Positions 11,948 to 22,563 of a stretch of 64,000 bases of DNA are shown here, one piece after another. Below the pieces are notes generated by a model. The model was not told the DNA's origin, made no database searches, and saw only the letters and a list, made by a program, of their open reading frames with translations. The position numbers and the translations under genes were made by a program. Numbering within the stretch: the first letter of the stretch is position 1; each line of letters begins with the position of its first letter. Source of the stretch: Lysinibacillus irui (GTDB lineage: Bacteria > Bacillota > Bacilli > Bacillales_A > Planococcaceae); the NCBI RefSeq assembly GCF_028877475.1, contig NZ_CP113527.1, forward strand, positions 4,271,501-4,335,500. Reading direction: 5' to 3'.

Positions 11948-12967
11948 TCTACCTGTTAGTTTGATATATTCATTTTGTAATGGGAAACGCAACGTAAATA
12001 ATGAGCCTTCCCCAACACTCGATTGAACACTAATACGAATACCAATTTTCTGGGCTACATTATACGCTAAATAAAGACCCATTCCTGTAGATTGTGAGGA
12101 TTCTCTTCCTGCTGTTCCTGTATACGATTTTTGAAAAATTCTAGGTAGATCTTCCAAGGGTATTCCAATACCTACATCTTTAATATGTAATAAAGTGGCT
12201 CCGGTTGGGTCAAGTTCAGTAAAGATCGTTATTTCAGAACTTGCTGGACTATACTTGATGGCATTTGAGAGTATTTGTCGAACAATAAACGCCAGCCATT
12301 TAGGATCCGTTGTAACCGACTCTTTGAGCTCATCGACTTCAAAGCCAATCCCCTTTTCAATACACCATGCTTGCAAATCCCTGATTTCTTTATATACGAT
12401 CGGTTTCAGTTCAACTTTATTTAAATAATTATCCTTTTCAATTGAGGCTAACCTTGTTAGATGCAGCTGTTGGTCAACCAAAAGATGTAACCTCAGCCAT
12501 TCATTCTCTAATTTTCGACGCAGTTGTAAGTCTTCAACATGTTCTAACATTAAATTAATGGTTGTTAAAGGTGCCTTTACTTCATGAACCCATGCCAATA
12601 ACTCATCTGAATACTCTTGTAGCTGCACTTTAGCTTGATTTAATTCCCTGTTCTTCTCATCAAGGATATCTTCAACTTTTCGAAAGCATACATCCTGAAA
12701 AGGAGTTAAAGCAAGTCCGCCCTTATGTGCATCATCAAGATGGCTATCCATATTTCCCAGGAAATCTTTTAATTTCCCAACTTCAAAAATATAACGCCAC
12801 ATCAAAAAAAGTGAAAAGCTAACAAGCAAACTAACGTTAACATACCAAATGGAGACACTATTTAAACCAACATCTAGAAGAAATAACATATTTAACATTA
12901 CAATAATGAAGATAAAAAAGCCTATCCATGCAATGCGTTCTCTAATAAATAATATCAAATTACTCAC
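11945..12967 (-). CDS. BceS-type intramembrane-sensing histidine kinase
   Basis: 340 residues. Two N-terminal membrane helices (about 12-33 and 38-58) with almost no loop between them, so there is no extracellular sensor domain, as in kinases that get their signal from a BceAB transporter. The phosphorylated histidine is H128 in WVHEVKAPLT; N-box with N236 and G-boxes DVGIGIP (264-270) and STGMGLYL (293-300). GTG start at 12967 overlaps the regulator's stop (GTGA). Confidence 0.92.
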   Translation of the reverse strand: MSNLILFIRERIAWIGFFIFIIVMLNMLFLLDVGLNSVSIWYVNVSLLVSFSLFLMWRYIFEVGKLKDFLGNMDSHLDDAHKGGLALTPFQDVCFRKVEDILDEKNRELNQAKVQLQEYSDELLAWVHEVKAPLTTINLMLEHVEDLQLRRKLENEWLRLHLLVDQQLHLTRLASIEKDNYLNKVELKPIVYKEIRDLQAWCIEKGIGFEVDELKESVTTDPKWLAFIVRQILSNAIKYSPASSEITIFTELDPTGATLLHIKDVGIGIPLEDLPRIFQKSYTGTAGRESSQSTGMGLYLAYNVAQKIGIRISVQSSVGEGSLFTLRFPLQNEYIKLTGR

Positions 12968-13653
12968 ATCCCTTGGCTCACTGCCATATACCCCAGGCCT
13001 TTTTTCGTTTGAATCACATCACGTAAACCAATATCCTCTAACTTTGTACGTAATCGATTAACATTTACCGACAAAGTATTATCGTTTACAAAACGTTCAT
13101 CATCCCACAGTTTTCTCATTAACTCATCTCTCGAAACAATATGATTAGCATTTTCTACTAAAATCCGTAATATAAAGAGCTCATTTTTAGTTAATGAAGC
13201 GATACTTCCGTCATACATAATTTCACTTCTAGCATAATCAATAACAGCATCATTAAAACGTGTGACGTCCATTTTATCGTCAACATAGTCATATGTTCTT
13301 CGCAATATAGCCTGTGCTTTTGCAAGTAACACTTCCATATGAAAGGGCTTTTGTATAAAATCATCTGCCCCCATTTGCATGGCCATTACCATATCCATAG
13401 GATGATCTCGGGAAGATAGAAAAAGAATTGGTACTTTTGAAAGATGACGGATTTCTCGACACCAGTGAAAGCCGTCAAAGGCAGGCAATTGAATATCGAT
13501 TAGCACAAGATGAGGCTTCTCCTCTATAAAATCATCCATTACTTTTTGAAAATTTTTAGGTCCGAAAACATGTAATGACCACTGCGCAAACCGTTCTTGA
13601 ATCATCCTAAAAATAGAAGGATCATCTTCAATCAGCAATATTTTCATTTCCAT
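12964..13653 (-). CDS. BceR-type OmpR-family response regulator
   Basis: 229 residues: receiver domain with the acid pair D10/D11, phosphoacceptor D53 in LIDIQLP and K102 in IQKPF, then an OmpR-type winged helix (about 128-225). It is the first gene of a four-gene unit regulator-kinase-ATPase-permease. I chose ATG 13653 (MEMKILLIEDD) with AAAGGCG upstream; the frame is open to 13704. It probably binds the inverted repeat ahead of the ATPase gene. Confidence 0.9.
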   Translation of the reverse strand: MEMKILLIEDDPSIFRMIQERFAQWSLHVFGPKNFQKVMDDFIEEKPHLVLIDIQLPAFDGFHWCREIRHLSKVPILFLSSRDHPMDMVMAMQMGADDFIQKPFHMEVLLAKAQAILRRTYDYVDDKMDVTRFNDAVIDYARSEIMYDGSIASLTKNELFILRILVENANHIVSRDELMRKLWDDERFVNDNTLSVNVNRLRTKLEDIGLRDVIQTKKGLGYMAVSQGM

Positions 13654-13758
13654 ATTCAAAACGCCTTTCTTTTTAAATATTTTTTCTAAATGACATGCTA
13701 ACAACTATATACACATAAACTAATAAAAACCTTATTTTCCCTTTATTTTAACACAAAA

Positions 13759-13792
13759 AAACCAATCTGTAGGCGTCCCTACAGATTGGTTT
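13759..13792 (-). terminator. Intrinsic terminator of tuf / str operon
   Basis: Perfect 15-bp stem (13759-13773 with 13778-13792), 4-base loop, followed on the minus strand by TTTT and further T-rich sequence. It separates tuf from the Bce-type operon. Confidence 0.92.
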
Positions 13793-13812
13793 GAAATTAG
13801 CATAAGCTAAAA

Positions 13813-15000
13813 TTATTTTTGGATAGAAGCAACTACGCCAGCGCCTACAGTACGGCCACCCTCACGGATAGAGAATTTAGTACCTTCTTCTAGAGCGATT
13901 GGAGCGATAAGTTCAACTGTCATTTCGATGTTATCACCAGGCATTACCATTTCAACGCCTTCTGGTAAGTTACAGATACCTGTTACGTCAGTTGTACGGA
14001 AGTAGAACTGAGGACGGTAGTTAGAGAAGAATGGAGTATGACGGCCACCCTCTTCTTTTGATAAAACGTAAACTTCAGCTTTGAAGTTAGTGTGTGGAGT
14101 GATTGAACCTGGTTTAGCTAATACTTGACCACGTTGGATTTCTTCACGAGCTACACCACGAAGTAAAGCACCGATGTTGTCTCCAGCTTCAGCATAGTCT
14201 AATAATTTACGGAACATTTCTACACCAGTTACAGTAGTAGATTTAGCTTCTTCAGCAATACCGATGATTTCAACTACGTCACCAACTTTAACTTGACCAC
14301 GTTCAACACGGCCAGTTGCAACTGTACCACGACCAGTGATAGAGAATACGTCCTCTACTGGCATCATGAATGGTTTGTCAGTTTGACGTTCTGGAGTTGG
14401 GATGTAAGAATCTACAGCGTCCATTAATTCAACGATTTTTTCTTCCCATTCTGGTTCACCTTCAAGAGCTTTAAGAGCAGAACCTTTGATTACAGGAATA
14501 TCGTCACCTGGGAAGTCATATTCAGATAGTAGGTCACGGATTTCCATTTCTACTAATTCTAATAATTCTTCGTCGTCAACCATATCACATTTGTTCATGA
14601 ATACTACTAAGTATGGAACACCTACTTGACGAGATAAAAGGATGTGTTCACGAGTTTGTGGCATTGGGCCATCAGCAGCAGATACTACTAAGATACCGCC
14701 GTCCATTTGAGCAGCACCAGTGATCATGTTTTTAACATAGTCAGCGTGTCCTGGGCAGTCAACGTGTGCATAGTGACGAGTAGCTGTTTCGTATTCTACG
14801 TGAGAAGTATTGATTGTGATACCACGCTCTTTTTCTTCTGGAGCGTTATCGATGTCAGCGTAAGATTTAGCTGTACCACCCATTTTTTTAGAAAGAACTG
14901 TAGCGATTGCAGCAGTTAAAGTAGTTTTACCATGGTCAACGTGTCCGATTGTACCAATGTTAGCATGCGTTTTAGAACGGTCAAATTTTTCTTTAGCCAT
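13813..15000 (-). CDS. tuf: Elongation factor Tu
   Basis: EF-Tu brings aminoacyl-tRNA to the ribosome as a GTP complex. 395 residues with GHVDHGKT (19-26), DCPGH (81-85, H85 catalytic) and NKCD (136-139). The start is [10 protein letters not shown] at 15000 with GGAGGCAATC upstream; the open frame up to 15018 is leader. Last gene of the str operon, with an additional promoter of its own right after the fusA stop. Confidence 0.98.
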   Translation of the reverse strand: MAKEKFDRSKTHANIGTIGHVDHGKTTLTAAIATVLSKKMGGTAKSYADIDNAPEEKERGITINTSHVEYETATRHYAHVDCPGHADYVKNMITGAAQMDGGILVVSAADGPMPQTREHILLSRQVGVPYLVVFMNKCDMVDDEELLELVEMEIRDLLSEYDFPGDDIPVIKGSALKALEGEPEWEEKIVELMDAVDSYIPTPERQTDKPFMMPVEDVFSITGRGTVATGRVERGQVKVGDVVEIIGIAEEAKSTTVTGVEMFRKLLDYAEAGDNIGALLRGVAREEIQRGQVLAKPGSITPHTNFKAEVYVLSKEEGGRHTPFFSNYRPQFYFRTTDVTGICNLPEGVEMVMPGDNIEMTVELIAPIALEEGTKFSIREGGRTVGAGVVASIQK

Positions 15001-15058
15001 TAGAGATTGCCTCCTCAAAATTGTATGTTTTAGATTTAAAATTTATAGAATGAATGCT

Positions 15059-15084
15059 GATAGAGAACGGGCCCATCCCCTATC
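15059..15084 (-). promoter_or_regulatory. Hairpin in the tuf leader
   Basis: GATAG and CTATC arms extended inward by several pairs around a GGGCCC-containing loop can fold in the tuf mRNA leader. No U-tract follows, so it is not a terminator; it could affect mRNA stability. Confidence 0.4.
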
Positions 15085-15107
15085 CTGCAATCATAGCTTA
15101 CAAATTA

Positions 15108-15136
15108 GTTATACTTTATGCAAGATGAAATTTCAA
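15108..15136 (-). promoter_or_regulatory. SigA-type promoter of tuf
   Basis: TTGAAA (15131-15136) and TATAAC (15108-15113), spacer 17, on the minus strand. The -35 box ends at the base next to the fusA stop codon. It would make a tuf-only mRNA with a leader of about 100 bases and fits the need for more EF-Tu than EF-G. Confidence 0.7.
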
Positions 15137-17215
15137 TTATTCACCTTTATTTTTTTTGATGATCTCTTCAGAGATTGATTTAGGTACTTCTTCATAATGA
15201 TCGAATACCATTGAGAATACACCACGACCTTGCGTTGCAGAACGTAAAGTTGTTGCATATCCAAACATTTCTGAAAGTGGAACCATCGCACGAACAACTT
15301 GAGCGTTACCGCGAGCTTCCATACCTTCTACGCGGCCACGGCGAGAAGTGATGTTACCCATGATATCACCAAGATATTCTTCAGGAATTACAACTTCAAC
15401 TTTCATCATTGGCTCTAAAAGAACTGGGCTACATTTTGATGCAGCAGCTTTAAGTGCCATAGATGCAGCGATTTTAAATGCCATTTCGTTTGAGTCAACA
15501 TCATGGTATGAACCATCGAATAATTTCGCTTTGATGTCGATTAATGGATAACCAGCGATTACACCGCGGTCAAGCGAGTCACGAAGACCTGCTTCAACAG
15601 CTGGAATATATTCACGTGGAACTACACCACCAACGATAGCATTTTCGAATTCAAAGCCTTTACCCTCTTCGTTTGGAGAGAACTCGATCCATACGTCACC
15701 GTATTGACCACGACCACCAGATTGACGAGTAAATTTACCTTGAACTTGAGCAGAGCCACGGAATGTTTCACGGTAAGATACCATTGGAGCACCAACGTTA
15801 GCTTCTACTTTAAATTCACGACGCATACGGTCAACTAAGATATCAAGGTGAAGCTCACCCATACCTGAGATGATTGTTTGACCAGTTTCTTGGTCTGTAT
15901 GTGCACGGAATGTTGGATCTTCTTCTTGTAGCTTTTGTAAAGCTTGACCCATTTTATCTTGGTCAGCTTTAGATTTAGGTTCTACAGAAAGAGAGATAAC
16001 TGGCTCTGGGAACTCCATAGACTCAAGGATAACAAGGTTTTTCTCTTCACAAAGAGTGTCACCAGTTGTTGTATCTTTAAGACCTACAGCAGCTGCGATA
16101 TCACCAGCGAATACTTTTGAAATCTCTTCACGGCTGTTTGCGTGCATTTGTAGGATACGACCTACGCGCTCACGTTTACCTTTTGAAGAGTTTTGTACGT
16201 ATGAACCTGATTCAAGAACACCAGAGTACACACGGAAGAACGTTAATTTACCTACGAATGGGTCAGTCATAACTTTAAATGCTAAAGCTGCGAATGGCGC
16301 CTCGTCTGAAGATGGACGTTCAGTTTCATCACCATCTGGAGTTGTACCTTTAATAGCAGGTACATCAACTGGAGATGGTAAGTAGTCGATAACTGCATCA
16401 AGCATTTTACGAACACCTTTGTGTTTGAATGCTGTACCACAGATTACTGGATAGAATTCTACTGCGATTGTCGCTTTACGGATAGCCGCTTTAAGCTCTT
16501 CTTTAGTAATTTCTTCACCAGCAAAGTATTTTTCCATGATTTCTTCATTAACTTCAGCAATTGCTTCGATTAACTTTTCACGGTACTCATCTGCTTGAGC
16601 TTGATATTCTTCAGGAATTGGTTGACCTTCACGTAATGCTGTACCTTCTTCGTTATCGTAGTAAGTTACATCCATTTCTACTAAGTCAATAATTGCTTTG
16701 AATTCATCTTCCGCACCAATTGGTAATTGGATTGGATGAGCATTTGCTTGTAAACGCTCGTGTAAAGTACCTACAGAATATAGGAAGTCTGCACCCATTT
16801 TATCCATTTTGTTAATGAATACGATACGTGGTACACCGTAAGTTGTAGCTTGACGCCATACAGTTTCTGTTTGAGGTTCAACACCAGATTGAGCATCAAG
16901 TACAGTTACTGCGCCGTCAAGTACACGTAAAGAACGTTCTACTTCTACAGTGAAGTCTACGTGTCCAGGAGTATCGATGATGTTTACGCGGTTGCCTTTC
17001 CATTGAGCTGTTGTCGCAGCAGAAGTGATTGTGATACCACGTTCTTGCTCTTGCTCCATCCAGTCCATTTGAGAAGCGCCTTCATGAGTTTCACCGATTT
17101 TGTGAATCTTACCTGTGTAATAAAGGATACGCTCAGTTGTTGTTGTTTTACCAGCATCAATGTGAGCCATGATCCCAATATTACGAGTATTCTCTAGAGA
17201 GAATTCGCGTTTCAT
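15137..17215 (-). CDS. fusA: Elongation factor G
   Basis: EF-G drives translocation and, with RRF, ribosome recycling. The 692-residue protein is full length, with the GTPase motifs AHIDAGKTT (17-25), DTPGH (81-85) and NKMD (135-138), and domains II-V present to the C-terminal KNKGE. Located between rpsG and tuf. No obvious sign of fusidic acid resistance changes can be claimed by eye. Confidence 0.98.
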   Translation of the reverse strand: MKREFSLENTRNIGIMAHIDAGKTTTTERILYYTGKIHKIGETHEGASQMDWMEQEQERGITITSAATTAQWKGNRVNIIDTPGHVDFTVEVERSLRVLDGAVTVLDAQSGVEPQTETVWRQATTYGVPRIVFINKMDKMGADFLYSVGTLHERLQANAHPIQLPIGAEDEFKAIIDLVEMDVTYYDNEEGTALREGQPIPEEYQAQADEYREKLIEAIAEVNEEIMEKYFAGEEITKEELKAAIRKATIAVEFYPVICGTAFKHKGVRKMLDAVIDYLPSPVDVPAIKGTTPDGDETERPSSDEAPFAALAFKVMTDPFVGKLTFFRVYSGVLESGSYVQNSSKGKRERVGRILQMHANSREEISKVFAGDIAAAVGLKDTTTGDTLCEEKNLVILESMEFPEPVISLSVEPKSKADQDKMGQALQKLQEEDPTFRAHTDQETGQTIISGMGELHLDILVDRMRREFKVEANVGAPMVSYRETFRGSAQVQGKFTRQSGGRGQYGDVWIEFSPNEEGKGFEFENAIVGGVVPREYIPAVEAGLRDSLDRGVIAGYPLIDIKAKLFDGSYHDVDSNEMAFKIAASMALKAAASKCSPVLLEPMMKVEVVIPEEYLGDIMGNITSRRGRVEGMEARGNAQVVRAMVPLSEMFGYATTLRSATQGRGVFSMVFDHYEEVPKSISEEIIKKNKGE

Positions 17216-17257
17216 TAGGTATTTCTCCTTCCATATTGGGCTTATGCTATGTTTAGA

Positions 17258-17728
17258 TTACCAACGGTAGTGAGCGAATGCTTTGTTCGCTTCTGCCATT
17301 TTGTGCATATCTTCACGTTTTTTAACTGATGCACCAGTGTTGTTAGAAGCATCAAGAATTTCGTTAGCTAAACGCTCTTCCATAGTTTTTTCACCACGAA
17401 GACGAGAATAGTTAACTAGGTAGCGAAGACCTAAAGTTGTACGACGTTCTGGGCGTACTTCAACTGGTACTTGGTAGTTAGAACCACCAACACGGCGAGC
17501 ACGTACTTCAAGAACTGGCATTACGTTATTTAGAGCAGCTTCGAATACTTCGATTGGATCTTGACCAGAACGTTCTTTAACTAGTTCGAACGCACCGTAT
17601 AAAATCTTTTGAGAAGTACCTCTTTTACCATCAATCATCATTTTATTGATTAAACGAGTTACTAGTTTTGAATTATAAATTGGATCTGGTAACACGTCAC
17701 GTTTGGAAACAGGACCTTTACGAGGCAT
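17258..17728 (-). CDS. rpsG: 30S ribosomal protein S7
   Basis: S7 starts assembly of the head and binds the E-site region. 156 residues, beginning [16 protein letters not shown] at 17728 with AAAGGAGGAAAACAC upstream; the six codons further upstream are not part of the family. Contains the conserved [16 protein letters not shown] segment. Located between rpsL and fusA. Confidence 0.97.
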   Translation of the reverse strand: MPRKGPVSKRDVLPDPIYNSKLVTRLINKMMIDGKRGTSQKILYGAFELVKERSGQDPIEVFEAALNNVMPVLEVRARRVGGSNYQVPVEVRPERRTTLGLRYLVNYSRLRGEKTMEERLANEILDASNNTGASVKKREDMHKMAEANKAFAHYRW

Positions 17729-17772
17729 GTGTTTTCCTCCTTTCATTGAGTAAATAACTTATATATTTTATA

Positions 17773-18192
17773 TTATTTTTTTTCTTTAGGGCGTTTTGTA
17801 CCGTATAGAGAACGTGATTGCATACGACCGTTTACACCAGCAGTATCAAGAGCACCACGAACGATATGGTAACGAACACCCGGTAAGTCTTTTACACGAC
17901 CGCCACGGATAAGAACAACACTGTGCTCTTGTAAGTTATGGCCTTCACCAGGAATGTACGCAGTAACCTCGATTTGGTTAGTTAAACGTACACGAGCGTA
18001 TTTACGTAACGCTGAGTTTGGTTTTTTAGGCGTCATTGTACCTACACGAGTACAAACACCACGTTTTTGTGGAGATTTAACATCAGTTAAAGATTTTTTA
18101 AATGAGTTATATCCTTTGTTTAACGCTGGTGAATTTGATTTCGTGATTTTAGATTTACGAGGCTTACGTACCAATTGGTTAATTGTAGGCAT
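17773..18192 (-). CDS. rpsL: 30S ribosomal protein S12
   Basis: S12 controls decoding fidelity. 139 residues, the longer form typical of Bacilli. The loop [11 protein letters not shown] has lysine at position 56, the residue equal to E. coli K42/K43 whose change gives streptomycin resistance, so the sequence looks like the sensitive type. Located between rplGB and rpsG. Confidence 0.98.
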   Translation of the reverse strand: MPTINQLVRKPRKSKITKSNSPALNKGYNSFKKSLTDVKSPQKRGVCTRVGTMTPKKPNSALRKYARVRLTNQIEVTAYIPGEGHNLQEHSVVLIRGGRVKDLPGVRYHIVRGALDTAGVNGRMQSRSLYGTKRPKEKK

Positions 18193-18291
18193 CGATTTTT
18201 CCTCCCTTCATTCCTTCTTTTTTTAATACCACACATCCAGGTGGTTCATTTTTTGGGTAAAAACAAAGTCTTTGTGCTTTTTACACAAAAA

Positions 18292-18540
18292 CTACTCTAC
18301 AGTAATCGCAACTACTGCAGCTCCAACATGGATTCCACAGGCCTTGCCCAGTTCCTTTTTGGACTCAACAAGAATAACTGGTATACCGATTTCTCTCGCG
18401 AAAGATATGGCCGAATCGGTTACCCAATTGTCTGCATCAAGTGCCACAAAAAGTTCTTTCACTGAACCAGCTTGCATTGCTTTTACTGCTTGCTTTGTAC
18501 CTATGATTGTTTGACTAGCCCTTACTTTATCATAAGACAT
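18292..18540 (-). CDS. rplGB: L7Ae-family kink-turn binding protein (YbxF type)
   Basis: 82-residue L7Ae/L30e-fold protein close to B. subtilis YbxF, which binds kink-turn RNA and associates with the ribosome. [24 protein letters not shown] and the C-terminal [12 protein letters not shown] are diagnostic. I start at 18540 (MSYDKV): GGAGG is 8 bases upstream, whereas the ATG at 18546 would be only 2 bases from it. First gene of the str transcript. Confidence 0.92.
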   Translation of the reverse strand: MSYDKVRASQTIIGTKQAVKAMQAGSVKELFVALDADNWVTDSAISFAREIGIPVILVESKKELGKACGIHVGAAVVAITVE

Positions 18541-18585
18541 TTTCATATCCTCCGAAGTACAGACAGTTAACTATCAACCTTCAAT

Positions 18586-18614
18586 ATATTATCATTACCA
18601 GATTACACTGTCAA
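18586..18614 (-). promoter_or_regulatory. Strong SigA promoter of the str operon
   Basis: Consensus TTGACA (18609-18614), 17-base spacer, TAATAT (18586-18591), with TG one base before the -10 box (extended -10). It points to rplGB-rpsL-rpsG-fusA-tuf and lies just behind the rpoC terminator. Confidence 0.9.
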
Positions 18615-18632
18615 CCAATATCTTTAAAAAGT

Positions 18633-18663
18633 CCGAAGAGATGATGAAAATACATCTCTTCGG
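18633..18663 (-). terminator. Intrinsic terminator of rpoC
   Basis: Perfect 11-bp stem (18633-18643 with 18653-18663) followed on the minus strand by ACTTTTTAAA. It ends the rpoC transcript 15 bases after the stop codon and separates it from the str promoter. Confidence 0.88.
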
Positions 18664-18677
18664 CCCTATTTTAATGT

Positions 18678-21600
18678 TTATTCAGCAGAAACGACTTCTG
18701 TGTCAAGCTCATCTTTTTCGATGCGGATTTGACGATAACGTTGCATACCAGTACCTGCTGGAACAAGCTTACCGATAATTACGTTCTCTTTTAATCCAAG
18801 AAGCTCATCACGTTTACCCTTAATTGCTGCATCTGTTAACACACGAGTTGTTTCTTGGAATGATGCAGCAGATAAGAATGACTCTGTTTCAAGAGAAGCT
18901 TTTGTAATACCAAGGATCACTGGACGACAAGTTGCAGGGTTTTTGCCATTCATAACAGCATCTGCATTTGCCTCTGAGAATTGGTGGATATCTAGTAATG
19001 AACCTGGTAGTAATTCTGTATCACCAGCTTCAATTACACGAACTTTACGAAGCATTTGGCGAACCATTACCTCAATGTGTTTATCCCCAATTTCTACCCC
19101 TTGCATACGGTATACTTTTTGAACTTCTTTTAATAAATATTCTTGAACAGTTGAAACGTCTTTGACTTTTAGCAATTGTTTTGGATCGATAGAACCCTCT
19201 GTTAAAACTTGACCACGTTCTACATTATCACCTTCGATAACTTTTAGACGTGCATTATAAGGTGCTTGGTATTTACGAGTTTCTACGTCACCTTGAATAG
19301 TAATTTCTTTTAAGCCTTCACGAATTTCTGTGATATCTGAAACAGTACCAGCAATTTCTGAAATAACAGATTGACCTTTTGGATTACGTGCTTCAAAGAT
19401 CTCTTGGATACGTGGAAGACCTTGTGTAATATCATCTCCGGCAACCCCACCTGTATGGAATGTACGCATTGTTAATTGTGTACCTGGTTCACCGATTGAT
19501 TGAGCTGCAATAATACCAACTGCTTCCCCAACTTCAACCTTTTCACCTGTTGCCAAGTTCATGCCGTAACATTTTTTACATACGCCATGTTTTGTATTAC
19601 ATGTAAATGCTGAACGGATTGTCACTTCTTCAATACCAGCCTCGATAACTGCACGAGCGATATCTTGGTCGATTAATCCGTCTTTTTCTAGAATCACTTC
19701 ACCAGTTTCAGGATGGAAGATTGTTTTCTTCGTATGACGACCAACAATACGCTCATCAAGAGCCTCAATTAATTCAGTGCCTTCCATTAATGCGCCAATT
19801 GTTAAACCGCGGTCAGTACCACAGTCATCTTCACGCACAATAACATCCTGTGCAACGTCAACAAGACGACGAGTTAAGTAACCTGAATCGGCAGTTTTTA
19901 GGGCAGTATCGGCAAGACCTTTACGAGCACCGTGAGTAGAGATGAAGTACTCTAATACTGTTAAACCTTCACGGAATGAAGATTTAATTGGAAGTTCGAT
20001 GATACGACCAGCCGGGTTGGCCATCAGTCCACGCATACCAGCTAACTGAGTAAAGTTAGATGCGTTACCACGGGCACCTGAATCAGACATCATGAAGATT
20101 GGGTTTGTTTTCTCAAGTGATTTCATCAGCTTCGCTTGAATTTCATCTTTCGCAGCACTCCAACTTGAGATTACACGATCATAACGCTCATCTTCTGTGA
20201 TGAAACCACGACGGAATTGCGCTTGAACTTTATCCACTTTTTCTTGAGCTTCAGCTAAAATTTCACCTTTATCTGGTAATACCACGATATCAGATACACC
20301 TACTGTAATACCAGCACGTGTTGAATATTTGAATCCTAGGTTTTTCATGCGGTCAAGCATTTTAGATGTTTCAGTAATGTGGAAACGTTTAAATACTTCT
20401 GCAATGATATTACCTAAGAATTTTTTACGGAATGGATTTACAACTGGTACAGATGCAAAATATTTACGTAATACAGCTGTACGTTGTGCATCGATTTTCC
20501 CTTTTTCATCAAGATTTTTGTAAGCATTATCTGATTCAAGCTCTTTTAGCGTTTCTTCGTCAATTGTTAAATTAGCGAAGTATTTTTCAGGTGTTTCATG
20601 CTCTAAGTTGAAATCAGTTGGCTCATTGATGTACGGGAATGACTCAGGCAATATTTCATTAAAGATAACTTTACCAACAGTTGTTAATAAGAACATATTA
20701 TTTTGTTCTTCTGTGAATGTTGGGTTATTTAACGAACTTGCTTTAATAGCGATACGTGTATGCAAATGTACATGACCTGTGTCATAGGCAATTAACACTT
20801 CATTTGGACCATAGAATACAGTACCTTCACCACGAGCACCTTCACGTTCAAGTGTTAAGTAGTAGTTACCTAATACCATATCTTGAGATGGTGTTACAAC
20901 AGGTTTACCGTCTTTTGGATTCAGGATGTTTTGCGCAGCAAGCATTAGAAGACGAGCTTCAGCTTGTGCTTCAGCTGATAACGGTACGTGAACCGCCATT
21001 TGGTCACCATCGAAGTCAGCGTTATAAGCTGTACATACTAATGGGTGAAGACGGATCGCACGGCCTTCAACTAGTGTTGGTTCAAATGCTTGAATACCAA
21101 GACGGTGAAGCGTTGGTGCACGGTTTAGTAGTACTGGATGCTCACGGATAACATCTTCTAAAACGTCCCATACGTCGTTGTTTAAACGTTCGATTTTACG
21201 TTTAGCAGATTTAATGTTATGTGCAAGACCACGTTCTACTAGCTCTTTCATTACGAATGGCTTGAATAATTCGATCGCCATTTCTTTCGGTAAACCACAT
21301 TGGTACATTTTTAAGTTTGGACCTACTACGATAACGGAACGACCAGAATAGTCAACACGTTTACCAAGTAAGTTTTGACGGAAACGACCTTGTTTACCTT
21401 TCAACATATGTGAAAGTGATTTTAATGGGCGATTACCTGGACCAGTTACAGGACGTCCACGACGACCATTATCAATTAGTGCGTCAACAGCTTCTTGTAA
21501 CATACGTTTTTCGTTTTGTACGATGATGCTTGGAGCACCTAAATCTAATAAACGTTTTAAACGGTTATTACGGTTAATTACACGACGGTATAAATCGTTT

Positions 21601-22361
21601 AAATCTGAAGTTGCAAAACGTCCACCATCTAATTGCACCATTGGACGAAGCTCTGGTGGAATAACAGGTAGTACATCTAAAATCATCCATTCAGGTGAGT
21701 TACCTGAGTTACGGAAAGATTCGACAACTTCAAGACGTTTGATCGCACGAGTACGTCTTTGACCTTGTGCAGACTTTAACTCTTCTTTTAAAGATTGTGT
21801 TTCATCTTCTAGGTCAATTTTGCCTAATAATTTTTTGATTGCTTCTGCACCCATTGAAGCTTCGAATGTGTTTCCGAATTTTTCACGGTATGCACGGTAC
21901 TCTTTTTCAGAAAGTAATTGCTTGCTTTCTAAATTTGTAGCACCTGGTTCAATCACTACGTATGATGCAAAATAAATAACTTCTTCTAATGCACGTGGTG
22001 ACATATCTAAAATTAGACCCATACGGCTAGGAATACCTTTGAAGTACCAGATGTGAGAAACTGGTGCTGCTAATTCGATGTGTCCCATACGTTCACGACG
22101 AACTTTAGCGCGTGTTACTTCAACACCACAACGATCACAAACAACGCCTTTATAACGTACACGTTTATATTTACCACAATGACATTCCCAGTCCTTAGTT
22201 GGACCAAAAATACGCTCACAGAATAAACCATCTTTTTCTGGTTTTAATGTACGGTAGTTAATAGTTTCAGGTTTTTTAACCTCACCATATGACCAAGAAC
22301 GAATCTTGTCAGGAGATGCTAAACCAATTTTCATATATTCAAATTCATTAACGTCTATCAA
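18678..22361 (-). CDS. rpoC: RNA polymerase beta' subunit
   Basis: Catalytic subunit of RNA polymerase. 1227 residues. N-terminal zinc site C60, C62, C75, C78; active-site NADFDGD at 447-453 with D449, D451 and D453 holding magnesium. The start is TTG at 22361 with GGGAGGTAGGCTCC upstream; the resulting [10 protein letters not shown] aligns with B. subtilis RpoC, which I recall as also using TTG. It is 202 bases from rpoB, with a terminator hairpin between. Confidence 0.97.
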   Translation of the reverse strand: MIDVNEFEYMKIGLASPDKIRSWSYGEVKKPETINYRTLKPEKDGLFCERIFGPTKDWECHCGKYKRVRYKGVVCDRCGVEVTRAKVRRERMGHIELAAPVSHIWYFKGIPSRMGLILDMSPRALEEVIYFASYVVIEPGATNLESKQLLSEKEYRAYREKFGNTFEASMGAEAIKKLLGKIDLEDETQSLKEELKSAQGQRRTRAIKRLEVVESFRNSGNSPEWMILDVLPVIPPELRPMVQLDGGRFATSDLNDLYRRVINRNNRLKRLLDLGAPSIIVQNEKRMLQEAVDALIDNGRRGRPVTGPGNRPLKSLSHMLKGKQGRFRQNLLGKRVDYSGRSVIVVGPNLKMYQCGLPKEMAIELFKPFVMKELVERGLAHNIKSAKRKIERLNNDVWDVLEDVIREHPVLLNRAPTLHRLGIQAFEPTLVEGRAIRLHPLVCTAYNADFDGDQMAVHVPLSAEAQAEARLLMLAAQNILNPKDGKPVVTPSQDMVLGNYYLTLEREGARGEGTVFYGPNEVLIAYDTGHVHLHTRIAIKASSLNNPTFTEEQNNMFLLTTVGKVIFNEILPESFPYINEPTDFNLEHETPEKYFANLTIDEETLKELESDNAYKNLDEKGKIDAQRTAVLRKYFASVPVVNPFRKKFLGNIIAEVFKRFHITETSKMLDRMKNLGFKYSTRAGITVGVSDIVVLPDKGEILAEAQEKVDKVQAQFRRGFITEDERYDRVISSWSAAKDEIQAKLMKSLEKTNPIFMMSDSGARGNASNFTQLAGMRGLMANPAGRIIELPIKSSFREGLTVLEYFISTHGARKGLADTALKTADSGYLTRRLVDVAQDVIVREDDCGTDRGLTIGALMEGTELIEALDERIVGRHTKKTIFHPETGEVILEKDGLIDQDIARAVIEAGIEEVTIRSAFTCNTKHGVCKKCYGMNLATGEKVEVGEAVGIIAAQSIGEPGTQLTMRTFHTGGVAGDDITQGLPRIQEIFEARNPKGQSVISEIAGTVSDITEIREGLKEITIQGDVETRKYQAPYNARLKVIEGDNVERGQVLTEGSIDPKQLLKVKDVSTVQEYLLKEVQKVYRMQGVEIGDKHIEVMVRQMLRKVRVIEAGDTELLPGSLLDIHQFSEANADAVMNGKNPATCRPVILGITKASLETESFLSAASFQETTRVLTDAAIKGKRDELLGLKENVIIGKLVPAGTGMQRYRQIRIEKDELDTEVVSAE

Positions 22362-22385
22362 GGAGCCTACCTCCCTCTAGTATAG

Positions 22386-22399
22386 GTCTTTATAAAGAC
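22386..22399. repeat. 14-bp perfect palindrome upstream of rpoC
   Basis: GTCTTTATAAAGAC lies 25 bases upstream of the rpoC start, between the rpoB-rpoC terminator and the ribosome binding site. Could be an RNA hairpin or a protein site; nothing else identifies it. Confidence 0.5.
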
Positions 22400-22482
22400 T
22401 CTTTTACGCAGCTCGATAATCGTTTGCAAAGAATTGCCTCTTTGGCAAAGGATTAGAAATAGAATGATTTATTAAAAGAAAA

Positions 22483-22513
22483 AGCCAGGCAGGGCGTTAA
22501 ATCCTGCCCGGCT
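22483..22513 (-). terminator. Intrinsic terminator between rpoB and rpoC
   Basis: 11-bp GC-rich stem (22503-22513 with 22483-22493, one G-U pair), 9-base loop, then TTTTCTTTT on the minus strand. It lies 51 bases after the rpoB stop and about 120 before rpoC. By shape it is as good as the operon-end terminators in this window, so rpoC mRNA must come from read-through, antitermination or a promoter in the gap; the gap offers only weak -10-like boxes. Confidence 0.85.
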
Positions 22514-22563
22514 AATTTGAAAAATAAGTTTGACCTATTCACAACTGTGAATTTGGTTTTCCA

